A stretch of 64,000 nucleotides of DNA from JBIOJM01 sp044450785 (GCA_044450785.1 JBIOJM010000012.1:1-64000), one strand, 5' to 3'. Counted from the stretch's first letter, positions 34,280 to 43,981 are shown. Program-made: numbers and translations. Notes: generated from the sequence alone by a model not told the origin.

Positions 34280-35665
34280 ATGGAACCGGCGGGGACGGAG
34301 ATGCGGGAGATGGCAATCGAGAGCGAAACGGGGATAGTCCTTTTTCAGCACCGATGGAGGCTGGCGGTGCTGCTGGCCATCGTCGCCCTGGGACTGCTCT
34401 GGGGCGGCTGGAAATGGTGGGAGCTCAGGCGCTATCGGAGGGCGATGGCGGAGATCGAGGAGGACCTTGGAGCCGGTCGAAACGCGCTCGCCGCGCGGAA
34501 CCTGGGTGCGCTTCTCGCCTGGAGACCCGGCTCCGATGAGGCCGCCTACTTCCTGGGAATGTGTGAGCGGGCACGGGGGCGTACCGAGGCGGCTGCCGAA
34601 GCCTGGGCCCGGATTCCCCCCGGTTCTTTGTTCGCGTCCCCGGCGATCGAAGGTCGTATCACGCTGCAAATCGAGCGCGGGCGGCTCGCCGACGCCGAGC
34701 AGCTCATCAAGAACGCGATGGCGGACCCTCGGAGCGACGCATCCGGCCTGAGCCTGCTGCTCGGGCCCGTCTACTGCCTGCAAGGCCGGGTCGAGGAGGC
34801 GGAGCGGGTTATCGAGGCGAGTTGGGATCACCTGGCGGCGACGGGTCAAGGGGCTACGGAGGCGGCCATCACCTTGGTCCGGCTGCACATCGAGCTGCAG
34901 CGGACCGGCACCCCGGTCGAGGCGGTCCGCACCTTCCTCGACCAGGCCGCGCGATCGGCTCCCGATGACGAACGGGTCTGGCTGGGTAAAGCCAACCTGG
35001 CGATTCGCACCGGCTCGTACGATGAGGCGGCGCGGTGGCTCGCCGCCTGCCTGCGCGGTCGCCCCGACGACGTGCCGGTCTGGCGAGCCCGGCTGAACTG
35101 GGCCATGGCGACGGGGCGCGTGGCGGAGGCCCGTTTGGCCATGAAGCATTTGCCGGCCGCGGAGTCGACGCCGGCGCAGGTCCAGAAGCTGGCGGCCTGG
35201 TTTGCCGCGCAGCGCGGCGACGCCGCGTCGGAGCGACGGTCACTAGAACGCCTCATCACGGTCGATCCCACCGACTTCACCGCCCTGGACCGGTTGGCGG
35301 AGCTGGCGGTGAAAGATGACCAGCCGGACCGCGCGGTCGAGCTGCGTCGCAAGAAGACCGAAATCGATCGGCTAGAGGCTCGTTACCAGGAACTGTACGG
35401 ACGGTACCAACCCCGGCGCGACGCGGCGGAGATGGCCCGCCTTGCCGAGCAGCTCGGCCGCCGATTCGAGGCCAGGGCGTTCCTGACCGTGCCGGCACTG
35501 ATCGTCCCCGAACGAGACGACCGCCGGCGCGATCTCGCCAGGCTCAATCTGCGCACCGACGCCATCGAGGAGCCGGGACGTACGCTGGCCGATGTGCTTG
35601 CGCCTGAGCTCGGCGACGATCGAAACCCGGCGGGTCAATCGACGCCCGAGCCGGTCACTCGGTAA
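34280..35665 (+). CDS. TPR membrane protein
   Basis: 461 aa. ATG 34280 is taken because GAGG lies about 7 nt upstream; ATG 34301 and 34310 are alternatives. One membrane helix (LAVLLAIVALGLLWGGW) is followed by a continuous TPR array (AAYFLGMCERARGRTEAAAEAW, KANLAIRTGSYDEAARWLAA). It closely matches the N-terminal halves of the fused TPR-VCBS proteins at 45362 and 49995, sharing ARIPPGS, LAAWFA-QRGDA and LAEQLGRRFEARAF. It ends where those proteins continue into VCBS repeats. It precedes a dihaem cytochrome and a VCBS gene on the same strand, a split version of the fused arrangement. Confidence 0.8.
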   Translation: MEPAGTEMREMAIESETGIVLFQHRWRLAVLLAIVALGLLWGGWKWWELRRYRRAMAEIEEDLGAGRNALAARNLGALLAWRPGSDEAAYFLGMCERARGRTEAAAEAWARIPPGSLFASPAIEGRITLQIERGRLADAEQLIKNAMADPRSDASGLSLLLGPVYCLQGRVEEAERVIEASWDHLAATGQGATEAAITLVRLHIELQRTGTPVEAVRTFLDQAARSAPDDERVWLGKANLAIRTGSYDEAARWLAACLRGRPDDVPVWRARLNWAMATGRVAEARLAMKHLPAAESTPAQVQKLAAWFAAQRGDAASERRSLERLITVDPTDFTALDRLAELAVKDDQPDRAVELRRKKTEIDRLEARYQELYGRYQPRRDAAEMARLAEQLGRRFEARAFLTVPALIVPERDDRRRDLARLNLRTDAIEEPGRTLADVLAPELGDDRNPAGQSTPEPVTR

Positions 35666-35865
35666 TTTCGGCCGACATGAAGGCTCCCAGCAGGGATGGC
35701 TTCCGTCAAGTCGCCGTTCGACCCCGCTTTTCCCCGATTGCGGGTTTCACCTAACTTTTCTCGGAAACGCCCAGTAAGATGAACTGAGAACAATTCTTGC
35801 AGATGGCCAAAGTGATCGGGCCGAACTCGATCGTGCTGGTCCGTGAATCCGGAGAGATCAACGCC

Positions 35866-37440
35866 ATGATATTTTCCTTCATTCGACGAAAGGCGACTGC
35901 CCACGTAGCCGTGTTGCTGCTGGGAGCGATCGTCGGGCTTCTGGCGCGCGAGCTGATCCTGCCGACACGAGGTGATGACGGCACCAAGACGAAAGTCGAT
36001 CAGCCTTTGCCCCGGCCGAGGGTGGGGACGCACTTGGCCCCTGACACGGCCGCGGCCTATGACCCCGACTGGGAGCGTTCCTATCCGCAGTACCAACCAG
36101 TCGGCAGGGTCCTCAAGCCCATGCCCGACCTGAAGCCGGGCGAGCTTTGCCCCCAGGATGTTTCCATCTATGGCGGCGCGGGCCGAAGCTCGTACGGCTC
36201 CATCGACGATGTCGGCAATTTCGAGGAATTCTGCCGCATGTGCAAGGAGAACAAGCCCCGAGTCATGGACGAACGGCGTAAATATATGGCGCAGCGCTAC
36301 GACTTCAACGCGCGTGGGACCAGCGAAGTGACGATGACCCGCGGCAAGCCGCTTCCCGTCGGGCCGGTCGCCCGGCTGCCGAAAGGCGTCGCAAGCTGGG
36401 GAGAGCTGGCTGCACTCGACCCCGCGGAGATCCGGCGGCGTGACCTGTTCCCGCTCGGCTTCCGGCCGCTCTCGCATCCCCTGCACACCGTCGGCCACCA
36501 GCTTTTCCCGGCGATGTGGATCAAGTTTCACCCCGAGCATCAGCGCTTTGATGTCGATTTCGACATCCCCGAAGCCTACCTGCCCGAGTTCCCGCCCCCG
36601 CTGTTCCTCACCACGCGCCCGGACCTGGGCGACGTCTCGCGCGGGCATGAAATCACCCAGGCCAACTTCCGCGAGCTGTTCGAGGGGATCCTCACCCCGG
36701 AGCAGCTCGAGGGCCTGCGGCTCCTGGTCACCAAGTTTCCGACAAGCTGGTTCAATCAGACCAAGCACCGGGTGACCGAGCAGCCGGTGCGAGGCGTGGC
36801 CTGCCTGGATTGCCACGTCAATGGGCATACCAACGGCGCGATCGCACTCGACCCGGGTACCCGGCCCACCCTGGCGCGGACGCGGATCGACACGCCCACG
36901 CTCCGCGGCAACCACAACATGCAACTGTTCAGCTCGCGGCGCTCGGTCCGCTCGACCGACCATTTCGCCGAGCTCGAGGAGTATTTTGATGGCGATATCA
37001 GTCTTCAGCCCCAGCTCGGCGGCCGGCAGCTCGACAAGGTCAGCACGAACCGGATGGGTGACTTCAACTCGATCATCGCCTGGCCGCCGGCGCCGAAGCT
37101 GGACCGGTTTGGCCGTCTGATCGCGGCGAAGGCGACGCCGTCCGAGCTGCGCGGAGAGGGCCTCTTCTTTGGCAAGGCCCGCTGCGCGGAGTGTCACCCG
37201 GCTCCGACCTATGTGGATGACAAGATGCACGACCTGCGGGTCGAGGAGTTTTACAACGGTCGCGCGCAGGGTTGGATCAAGACCTTCTCGCTCCGCGGCA
37301 TCAAGGACTCGCCTCCGTATCTCCACGACGGCCGCCTGCCGACCCTCGACGACACCGTCGAATTCTTCAATCTGATCCTCGAGTTGAAAATGGGCGACGG
37401 GGAGAAAACCGATCTTGTGGCCTTCCTGCGCCAGCTCTGA
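35866..37440 (+). CDS. Dihaem cytochrome c, peroxidase-like
   Basis: 524 aa from ATG 35866, with GGAGAG about 11 nt upstream; a longer frame to 35797 exists. A signal-anchor (AHVAVLLLGAIVGLLARELIL) leads to a large domain with two haem motifs, CLDCH (about 313) and CAECH (about 440). The stretch between them, with FSSRRSVRSTDHFAELEEYFDGD and the closing FSLRGIKDSPPYLHDGRLPTL, DTVEFFN, resembles the dihaem cytochrome c peroxidase/MauG group. An early pair of Cys (FCRMCKEN) is not a haem site. Likely a periplasmic oxidoreductase. It sits between a TPR gene and a VCBS gene and is probably cotranscribed with both (78 bp to the latter). Confidence 0.75.
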   Translation: MIFSFIRRKATAHVAVLLLGAIVGLLARELILPTRGDDGTKTKVDQPLPRPRVGTHLAPDTAAAYDPDWERSYPQYQPVGRVLKPMPDLKPGELCPQDVSIYGGAGRSSYGSIDDVGNFEEFCRMCKENKPRVMDERRKYMAQRYDFNARGTSEVTMTRGKPLPVGPVARLPKGVASWGELAALDPAEIRRRDLFPLGFRPLSHPLHTVGHQLFPAMWIKFHPEHQRFDVDFDIPEAYLPEFPPPLFLTTRPDLGDVSRGHEITQANFRELFEGILTPEQLEGLRLLVTKFPTSWFNQTKHRVTEQPVRGVACLDCHVNGHTNGAIALDPGTRPTLARTRIDTPTLRGNHNMQLFSSRRSVRSTDHFAELEEYFDGDISLQPQLGGRQLDKVSTNRMGDFNSIIAWPPAPKLDRFGRLIAAKATPSELRGEGLFFGKARCAECHPAPTYVDDKMHDLRVEEFYNGRAQGWIKTFSLRGIKDSPPYLHDGRLPTLDDTVEFFNLILELKMGDGEKTDLVAFLRQL

Positions 37441-37518
37441 GGCCGCTGACTCCAGATCGCGTGAGCGCATCGAATCCAACGGGTCTGGATTGGGCAGGTC
37501 GATCATCAGTCTGCTGGG

Positions 37519-39855
37519 ATGGGTGCGATGAAAACGTGTCGTCGATTCAGGCGGGTCGGGCTCGCCGTCCTGGTCATCGCGGCGATCGCCGTCCCGGGCG
37601 TATGGCTGCTGACCGAGCCGGATCTCGGCAGGTCGTTCTCGGCCTGGCGGGCCGCGGGGACTTCCGCGGGGAGGACGGAGCCAAGCCCAGCCAGCCGGTC
37701 CGAACCCGACACTCCGCTTTACAGTGAGTCGTTCATCGATGACAGCGGCTATTCAGCCGCGTTCCGCTACTCGGCACCGATCGAGGACCGCAGCTCGCTT
37801 GCGCAATGTTACGCGTCCGCCGCGGGCCGCGTCGACCGCGGGATCGCCGACCTCCAGTCGCAGCTCGATCAGCTCGCCCAGGGTCCGCTCAGTCCCTTGG
37901 GGAACGAGGATTCCAAGGTCAAGCTCCAGGCGTTTATCAGCACGCTTTACATGTATGACGGCCGATTCGCTCTCGCGTCTTCCTGGATCGAGAAGGCCCT
38001 GGCCGAGAACCGCTTCGCCGCACGCGAGGTGCGGGCCAATCTGCGGGCGATCCAGGGAGTCGCCGCGCTGCGCAGGGGCGAAATCGACAACTGCGTTGCC
38101 TGTCTCGGGCCGTCGAGCTGCATATTCCCTATCTCACGGGAGGCCGTCCATCAGCGGACCGAGGGTTCGCGCGAGGCCATCCGCTTTTTCACCCTATACC
38201 TGAATGAACGCCCTGGCGACCTTGGCGTGCGGTGGCTCTTGAACATCGCGTATATGACCCTGGGCGAGTATCCCGAGAAAGTACCGGCCGCCTTCCTGAT
38301 TTCGCCGGCCGTGTACGCTTCAAAATATGACCCCGGGCGTTTCCTGAATATCGCGCCGCGGGTCGGGCTCGACAGCCGCGGGCCGAACATGCTCGGGGGC
38401 AGCGTCTTCGACGATTTCACAGGTGACGGCCGACCCGACATCCTCGTCCTGTCGGGGGATTGGGACCTCGGTGGCTCGCTGTTCGTCAACCGGGGCGGCG
38501 GCCGGTTCGAGGACCGGGGCAGGTCGGCCGGGCTCGCCGGCCAGCGGATGTCCGTCAACCTCTCGGCGGCTGACTTCGATAATGACGGGGACCTTGACGT
38601 CCTCGCCCTGCGTGGAGGCTGGGAGACTCCTTTTCGCCTCTCACTCTTGCGGAACAACGGGAATGGGGTCTTCGACGACGCCACCGTCTCCGCGGGACTG
38701 GGCGAGCCGATCGCCAGCCAGTCAGCCGCCTGGGGAGACTATGACAACGACGGTTTACTCGACGTGTACGTGGCCGGCGAATACGACGTGAGTCAAGTCA
38801 CGCCGCAGAACCTCTGCCGGCTCTACCACAACCGCGGCGACGGGACCTTCGAGAACGTCGCCGAAAAAGCAGGAGTACTCAACGCGCGGTTCGCCAAGGG
38901 GGTGGCCTGGGGGGACTACGACAACGACGGCGATCTCGACCTGTATGTCTCGAACATGAAGGGTCCGAACCGGCTCTACCGCAACGAGGGCGACGGGACG
39001 TTCACCGACGTCGCCCCAGACCTGGGCGTGACCGAGCCCATCAACAGCTTCTCTTGCTGGTTCTGGGACTACGACAACGATGGCCGGCTCGATCTCTTCG
39101 TGGCCGGGTTTTCCGCGACGCTCGCCGACATCGTGGCCGACATGCTCGGCCGGCCCGCCAAGGGGGAGCGCCCGCGCCTGTATCGAAACCTGGGGCCGGC
39201 AGGGTTCAAAGACGTGACGGCCCAGTCCGGCTTGAACCGTGTGACCCTGACCATGGGGTCGAACTTCGCGGACATCGATAACGACGGGTTCCTCGACGTC
39301 TTCCTCGCCACGGGGCAGCCGGCTATTTCGGCGCTCATTCCCGACCTCATGTTCAGAAACGTCGATGGCCGGCGGTTCGAGGACGTGACGACATCGTCCG
39401 GGACAGGTCACCTTCAGAAAGGACACGGCGTTTCGTTTGCCGATTGGGACGACGACGGCGATGTCGACCTGTTCGTCCAGGCCGGTGGGCAGACGCCCGG
39501 CGACAAGGCCCACAATCTCCTGTTCCAGAACCCGGGCAACGACCACCACTGGATCAAGCTAAAGCTCGTGGGGACCCAGACCAACCGCGCAGCGGTTGGG
39601 GCCAGGATCCGGGTCGACATCGAGGCGAAGGGCGGCCCGGCGCGGTCGATCTACCGCACCGTCGGTAACAACTCCAGCTTCGGAGGGAACAGCCTCGTCC
39701 AGTCGATCGGATTGCAGGGCGCGGCGCGTGTTACCAGGCTGACGGTTTCCTGGCCGGTGAGCCGCACGAGCCAGACTTTCTCCGACCTCGCCGCCGACCA
39801 ATCGATCGAAATTACCGAGGGGAAACCGGAATGGACGCCTTGGTCGTCGCCTTGA
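37519..39855 (+). CDS. CRTAC1-type VCBS/ASPIC-UnbV protein
   Basis: 778 aa from ATG 37519 (MGAMKTCRRF; ATG 37528 equally possible). The signal-anchor VGLAVLVIAAIAVPGVWLL precedes a TPR-like region (MYDGRFALASSWIEKAL) with the cysteine motif NCVACLGPSSC (CxxCx5C) as in the tandem pair at 15-20 kb. VCBS repeats with DxDNDG loops (DFDNDGDLDV, DYDNDGLLDV, DIDNDGFLDV) fill the middle. The ASPIC/UnbV end carries NRAAVGARIRV and NNSSFGGNSLVQSIGL, identical in the latter to the protein at 21776. Third gene of a TPR-cytochrome-VCBS run. Its 3' end overlaps the convergent TPR gene by 44 bp. Confidence 0.85.
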   Translation: MGAMKTCRRFRRVGLAVLVIAAIAVPGVWLLTEPDLGRSFSAWRAAGTSAGRTEPSPASRSEPDTPLYSESFIDDSGYSAAFRYSAPIEDRSSLAQCYASAAGRVDRGIADLQSQLDQLAQGPLSPLGNEDSKVKLQAFISTLYMYDGRFALASSWIEKALAENRFAAREVRANLRAIQGVAALRRGEIDNCVACLGPSSCIFPISREAVHQRTEGSREAIRFFTLYLNERPGDLGVRWLLNIAYMTLGEYPEKVPAAFLISPAVYASKYDPGRFLNIAPRVGLDSRGPNMLGGSVFDDFTGDGRPDILVLSGDWDLGGSLFVNRGGGRFEDRGRSAGLAGQRMSVNLSAADFDNDGDLDVLALRGGWETPFRLSLLRNNGNGVFDDATVSAGLGEPIASQSAAWGDYDNDGLLDVYVAGEYDVSQVTPQNLCRLYHNRGDGTFENVAEKAGVLNARFAKGVAWGDYDNDGDLDLYVSNMKGPNRLYRNEGDGTFTDVAPDLGVTEPINSFSCWFWDYDNDGRLDLFVAGFSATLADIVADMLGRPAKGERPRLYRNLGPAGFKDVTAQSGLNRVTLTMGSNFADIDNDGFLDVFLATGQPAISALIPDLMFRNVDGRRFEDVTTSSGTGHLQKGHGVSFADWDDDGDVDLFVQAGGQTPGDKAHNLLFQNPGNDHHWIKLKLVGTQTNRAAVGARIRVDIEAKGGPARSIYRTVGNNSSFGGNSLVQSIGLQGAARVTRLTVSWPVSRTSQTFSDLAADQSIEITEGKPEWTPWSSP

Positions 39856-41098
39856 GGCGGTAGAAGTTGGCCAGCCCGGCTCCGTCCGGGCGCTTGCCGT
39901 AATAGTCGGCCAGGAGGCGGCAGGTCGGGACGTGGTCCGGGTTGTTAGCCAGGATGGCCATCGCCCAATCCAACCCATCTTGCTCGCGACCGTGGGCAAA
40001 CATCCAGGCCGCGGCCTTCGACCGGGTGTCGTTGTCGTTCGGGAAGTTCATGAGCTGTTCGCGCATCTGGAGCAGTTTCTTCTGGTCTTCCTTGAGCCGA
40101 TCAAAGGCCGCGCGATCGGCCCTTGCCCCCGCGGTATCGCCGAGCCTGGAACGCACCGGTGCTCGGAGGTGGAGGGCTTCGTCGTCGAACGGGTCAGCGT
40201 GAACAGCCTGATCGAGCCAGCGGAGGGCCGAGGGCAGGTCACCGTTGTTCATCGCGACCTGGGCTCGTCCTTTGAGCGCGGATAGGTGGGTCGGCGCCAG
40301 TGCCAGGGCGCGATCCAGGAGACGGGCCGCTTCCGGGAGATCGCCCATCTCGAGCTCGTTCAGCCCGGCGCCGGCCAGGGCGACCGGGTCATCGGGATGA
40401 CGGGCCAGGTAGCGCGTGTATTCATGGTCCGCCTCCTCGTTGCGATGGACCTTGCGGAGCGACTCAGCCAGGCCGTGCCTGGCCGCATCGAGGTCGGGAT
40501 CGCGCCGCAGGGCTTCGCGGTAGTGCCGTTCCCAGGATTCGGGGTTGTCGACCTCGGTGCGTCGATCGATTTCCGTGAGCCAGAGGAACGGCCGGCCGTC
40601 GGCCGGCGCGTCTTCGATCCAGCGATCGATGACCACCTTCGCGCTTTTCAGGCGATAGGTCTTGAGGAAGATTCTGGCGAGGGCCTCGTCGACTGCGGGG
40701 TCGGTCTTGGGTGACTCGCTCCAGATGCGGGTGAGGATCGGCTCCGATTCGGCGAACCCGCCAAGCCGCGCCCACCAGATCGCGCGGATCCGCTCGAGCT
40801 GTGGTTCCGGATAGCCGAGCGCGCGCGCCCGGTCGAATTCTCGCTTCACGACGGGAAAATCGCCCGCGGCAAGCGCGACTTCCACCTGAAGAGCATGGGC
40901 TTCGGCCGAGGAGGGTCGGGCACGAAGCCATCGGCGCAACGGGGCGATTGCCAATGCCGGTCGACCGGCAGCCAAGGCGTCGCGGGCGGCCTGCGCGTCG
41001 CGCTCGACCGCTTGGTACTGTCGAACGAGCAAGCCCGTAACCGCGATGAGGCCCAGTGCCAGAATCGTAGCCGAGAGCCAACGAACCGCCGGCCGCAT
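39812..41098 (-). CDS. TPR-repeat membrane protein
   Basis: 428 aa from ATG 41098 (MRPAVRWLSATIL), with AGGAA 8 nt upstream; the longer frame to 41284 is not supported. One membrane helix (LSATILALGLIAVTGLLV) and then TPR units (AGLNELEMGDLPEAARLLDRAL, GRAQVAMNNGDLPSALRWLD). It is a paralogue of the TPR protein at 27924 along its whole length. It is divergent from the VCBS gene at 41303, whereas its paralogue is upstream of a VCBS gene on the same strand. The last 44 bp overlap the end of the convergent VCBS gene at 37519. Confidence 0.8.
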   Translation of the reverse strand: MRPAVRWLSATILALGLIAVTGLLVRQYQAVERDAQAARDALAAGRPALAIAPLRRWLRARPSSAEAHALQVEVALAAGDFPVVKREFDRARALGYPEPQLERIRAIWWARLGGFAESEPILTRIWSESPKTDPAVDEALARIFLKTYRLKSAKVVIDRWIEDAPADGRPFLWLTEIDRRTEVDNPESWERHYREALRRDPDLDAARHGLAESLRKVHRNEEADHEYTRYLARHPDDPVALAGAGLNELEMGDLPEAARLLDRALALAPTHLSALKGRAQVAMNNGDLPSALRWLDQAVHADPFDDEALHLRAPVRSRLGDTAGARADRAAFDRLKEDQKKLLQMREQLMNFPNDNDTRSKAAAWMFAHGREQDGLDWAMAILANNPDHVPTCRLLADYYGKRPDGAGLANFYRLKATTKASIPVSPR

Positions 41099-41302
41099 TG
41101 ATCGTTTCCTATTCACACGATTTGACGGAGACAAGAAGAGGCGCGGTTCCGCATTGCGGCCGAGGCAGAGGCCCCCTCCCGGCAATCGGATCATGCCGAT
41201 CGGTTCGGGGCGCGGCCTCCGCTCGGTCGGGGCACCCACTGGTGCAACGAACTCAGGATAACGGTAGACTGGTGTCATTTCCAATCCCTAGAGGACGATC
41301 GG

Positions 41303-43225
41303 ATGATCTGGCCTCGACGTCGTGGTAAGTCCGTCCAGACGCCTACCTCTGCAAAAAGTGAATCGGCCTCGGGTTTGTCGGCCCGAGCCCTCAGAGTGCC
41401 CCGTCGCGCCCTCGCCTTCCTCGGAGTGCTCCTGGTCGCTTACGCGATCGAGCTGGGCTGCCGATACCATTCAGCGTCCGCACCTCGCTCATCCGTCGCT
41501 TCACTTTCCACGACGATCTTCCCGCCCTGTGAAGACCTTGAACCCGTGCCTGCGAACTGGACGCACCGCGTGCCCGTGAGTCCGTTCCAGTTCACCGAGA
41601 TCGCCCAGTCTGCCGGCATCGATTTTGTCCAGGTTTCGGGGATGACCGAGGCCAAGCACTTCCCGACCGCTTACGGATCCGGGGTGGCAATGTTCGACTT
41701 CGATAACGACGGCAAGCTCGACCTCTATTTTGCAACCATGACGTTTCTGCCTGTCGGGAAGGTCAAATGCGGCCCGAACCGGCTGTACAGAAATCTCGGC
41801 GGTAACCGGTTTCAGGACGCCACCAAGACTTCGGGCCTGGGCTACGCGGGTTTTTGTCATGGAATTGTCGTTGGCGACATCGACAACGACGGCGACCAGG
41901 ACGTCTTCCTGTGCAACTACGGGACAAACGTCCTTTATGTCAACAACGGCGATGGGACCTTCGCGGACATCAGCAAGTCCGCCGGGATCGACCGGCCCGG
42001 CTGGTCTGCCGGTGGGGCATTCCTTGACTATGATAACGACGGCGACCTCGACCTCTACGTGGCCAATTACGGATCCTGGAAGCTCCCGGACGACGATCGT
42101 TACTGTCAGGGTGCACCCGGTTTCTTCGCCAAAAAAGACAGTCCCAAGCTGCGGGTGTACTGCTCACCCAAGTCGATTTCTCCCGCCCGGCATGTCCTTT
42201 ACCGCAACAACGGAAATCGCACCTTCACCGACGTAACGTTGGCCGCGGGTATCGGCCGTACCGATGGCCGCGGACTTGGGGTGGTCGCCTCGGACCTCAA
42301 CGCCGACGGCCGGATCGATCTCTATGTCGCGAACGACTTGTGTCCCAACTTTGTCTTTCTCAATCAAGGCGACGGCACGTTTCAAGATGTCACGGAATCC
42401 TCCGGCGCGGGCTACGGCCCGAACGGCCAGACCCGCGCGGGGATGGGAGTCGATGCCGAGGACGTCAACGGCGATGGCCGAGCTGACCTCTTCGCCACCA
42501 ACTTCTGGAATGAGGCCAACGCGCTGTTCATCAACCTGGGAGAGGGCCTGTTCCAGGACCGAACACGCACCAGCGGCATGTTCCACGATAGTGTGCTCTG
42601 GGTCGGTTGGGGCTGTGCCCTTGCTGATTTCGACAACGACGGCTGGCCCGATTGTTTCGTCGCCAACGGCCATGTCGACGACAACCTCGAGCAGCTCGGA
42701 TTGGACAGTCCGTACGCCCAGCCAGCCTTGCTGCACCGAAACCTGAAGGGCGCAGGGTTTCTGCTCGCGACACGCAAAGCCGGGGCCTACTTCAATTCCG
42801 GCCACGTCGGGCGAGGAGTCGCCTACGGCGACCTGGACGACGACGGCGACATCGACCTGGTCGTCAACCACAAGGACGGCGCGCCGGCCGTGCTTCGCAA
42901 CGACACCAAGACGCCGCATCACTGGATCCGCCTCCGCCTGGAGGGGACTCGCTCCAATCGCGACGCCGTCGGGGCCCGAGTCGAGGTCGAAGCGGGAGGC
43001 CGGACCATCTTCCGCCAGCGCAAGGGCGGATCGAGTCTCGCGTCCGCGCACGACCCGCGACTCTTGATCGGGCTGGGCGAAGTCGATGTTGCCCGCCGAG
43101 TGACCATTCGATGGCCGTCAGGACAGGTCGATCAACACTCCGACCTCGCTACCGAAACCGCTTACCTGCTCCGCGAAGAAGCCGGGCGGGTTGAGAGACT
43201 GCCGGCCTCCGGTCGGAAGAAATAG
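41303..43225 (+). CDS. CRTAC1-type VCBS/ASPIC-UnbV protein, TPR-less
   Basis: 640 aa. ATG 41303 follows GAGG at 8 nt. A signal-anchor (ALAFLGVLLVAYAIELGC) may include a lipobox-like LGC. The protein has no TPR region; VCBS repeats begin at about residue 110 (FQFTEIAQSAGIDF entry motif, then DFDNDGKLDL, DIDNDGDQDV, DYDNDGDLDL, DLNADGRIDL). The ASPIC/UnbV end has SNRDAVGARVEV and LLIGLGEVD-WPSGQVDQHSDL. It is nearest in type to the VCBS halves of the fused proteins at 45362 and 49995. Divergent from a TPR gene with a 204-bp shared promoter region, so the TPR partner may be supplied separately. Confidence 0.85.
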   Translation: MIWPRRRGKSVQTPTSAKSESASGLSARALRVPRRALAFLGVLLVAYAIELGCRYHSASAPRSSVASLSTTIFPPCEDLEPVPANWTHRVPVSPFQFTEIAQSAGIDFVQVSGMTEAKHFPTAYGSGVAMFDFDNDGKLDLYFATMTFLPVGKVKCGPNRLYRNLGGNRFQDATKTSGLGYAGFCHGIVVGDIDNDGDQDVFLCNYGTNVLYVNNGDGTFADISKSAGIDRPGWSAGGAFLDYDNDGDLDLYVANYGSWKLPDDDRYCQGAPGFFAKKDSPKLRVYCSPKSISPARHVLYRNNGNRTFTDVTLAAGIGRTDGRGLGVVASDLNADGRIDLYVANDLCPNFVFLNQGDGTFQDVTESSGAGYGPNGQTRAGMGVDAEDVNGDGRADLFATNFWNEANALFINLGEGLFQDRTRTSGMFHDSVLWVGWGCALADFDNDGWPDCFVANGHVDDNLEQLGLDSPYAQPALLHRNLKGAGFLLATRKAGAYFNSGHVGRGVAYGDLDDDGDIDLVVNHKDGAPAVLRNDTKTPHHWIRLRLEGTRSNRDAVGARVEVEAGGRTIFRQRKGGSSLASAHDPRLLIGLGEVDVARRVTIRWPSGQVDQHSDLATETAYLLREEAGRVERLPASGRKK

Positions 43226-43417
43226 ACTTCCCCGAAGAAAAATGGGAGGACGAGTTACACTGGTTCGGATCAGTCCCAAGGACGGACCTGAACCAAACGT
43301 GTTCCTCGTCCTCGTCGTGGATCGCAACCGCCATTCACCATCGGCCGTGTACCCGCGGGCCCAGGTGAGGCATTGGAGTCAAACCTCTAGGCGAGTGGCA
43401 GGTCGAATGATCCCCGC

Positions 43418-43467
43418 GTAGCCGAAGTCGCCAGACTTCGGGCCGGAACTCTGGCGAGTTCCGCTAC
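43418..43467. repeat. Double-hairpin REP element
   Basis: GTAGC and GCTAC enclose two hairpins, CGAAGTC-gcca-GACTTCG (43423-43440) and GGAACTC-tggc-GAGTTCC (43445-43462), making a cruciform-capable unit. The rest of 43226-43507 shows no gene. Confidence 0.7.
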
Positions 43468-43507
43468 GGGTATGGCATTTTCTGCCGCTCGCCCTATCAG
43501 CGGCGGC

Positions 43508-43762
43508 TCACTTCTTCTTCTCTGCGGCCGGTGCGGCGGCTTCGGCGCCCTTTGCAGCGTCCTCGGCTTTCTTTTTCTCCTTGGCCTGGGAGTCGAACGA
43601 CCTTCCGGTCATATCGACCGAGACCTTATTGAGCGGGACCCCAGGCTTGTTGAGGTCTCCCGCGGGTATTCCCTCCTCGACGCCTGCGCCGCCGCAGCCG
43701 ACCAGACCGAGCGAGAGAACAATTGCCGACAGACTCAGACCGCTCAGCACGCTTCGCTTCAT
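43508..43762 (-). CDS. Small lipoprotein
   Basis: 84 aa from ATG 43762, preceded by GGAGG 6 nt upstream; the frame extending to 43843 is ignored for that reason. The leader MKRSVLSGLSLSAIVLSLG ends at lipobox LVGC (Cys23). The mature part contains PLNKVSVDMTGRSFDS and a Lys/Ala/Glu tail (KEKKKAEDAAKGAEAAAPAAEKKK). Similar small lipoproteins commonly follow DUF1559 genes in planctomycetes, and one lies 280 bp upstream here on the same strand. Envelope location is likely; role unknown. Confidence 0.65.
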   Translation of the reverse strand: MKRSVLSGLSLSAIVLSLGLVGCGGAGVEEGIPAGDLNKPGVPLNKVSVDMTGRSFDSQAKEKKKAEDAAKGAEAAAPAAEKKK

Positions 43763-43913
43763 CCGCTGACCTCCGATCTTCAGGATGTTCATCGTGTCAA
43801 TTCTCGTATTCTCAGCACGAGGTTGTATCTCCTCGCCGGTCACAACAAACGCCGGCGAAACTTGGAGTCAACATGAATTGGAAGGTTGCCGTGGCGCAAC
43901 CCAAGCAAAAGTC

Positions 43914-43981
43914 CCGGATTCCAAATTCCCAATCAGCCTGTTTGGGTCTGGCATCTTGGGACGTTGGGATCCGGAATCCGG
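43914..43981. terminator. Long inverted repeat between DUF1559 gene and lipoprotein gene
   Basis: Arms CCGGATTCC (43914-43922) and GGAATCCGG (43973-43981) are perfect, with a second inner pair TCCCAA/TTGGGA. It lies just past the DUF1559 stop and may end or attenuate its transcript. Confidence 0.4.

Noticed and set aside
15029..39855. CxxC pairs in the VCBS proteins as haem-binding sites
   Set aside because: NCVMCR and NCVACL lack the His of CxxCH, so they were not counted as haems.
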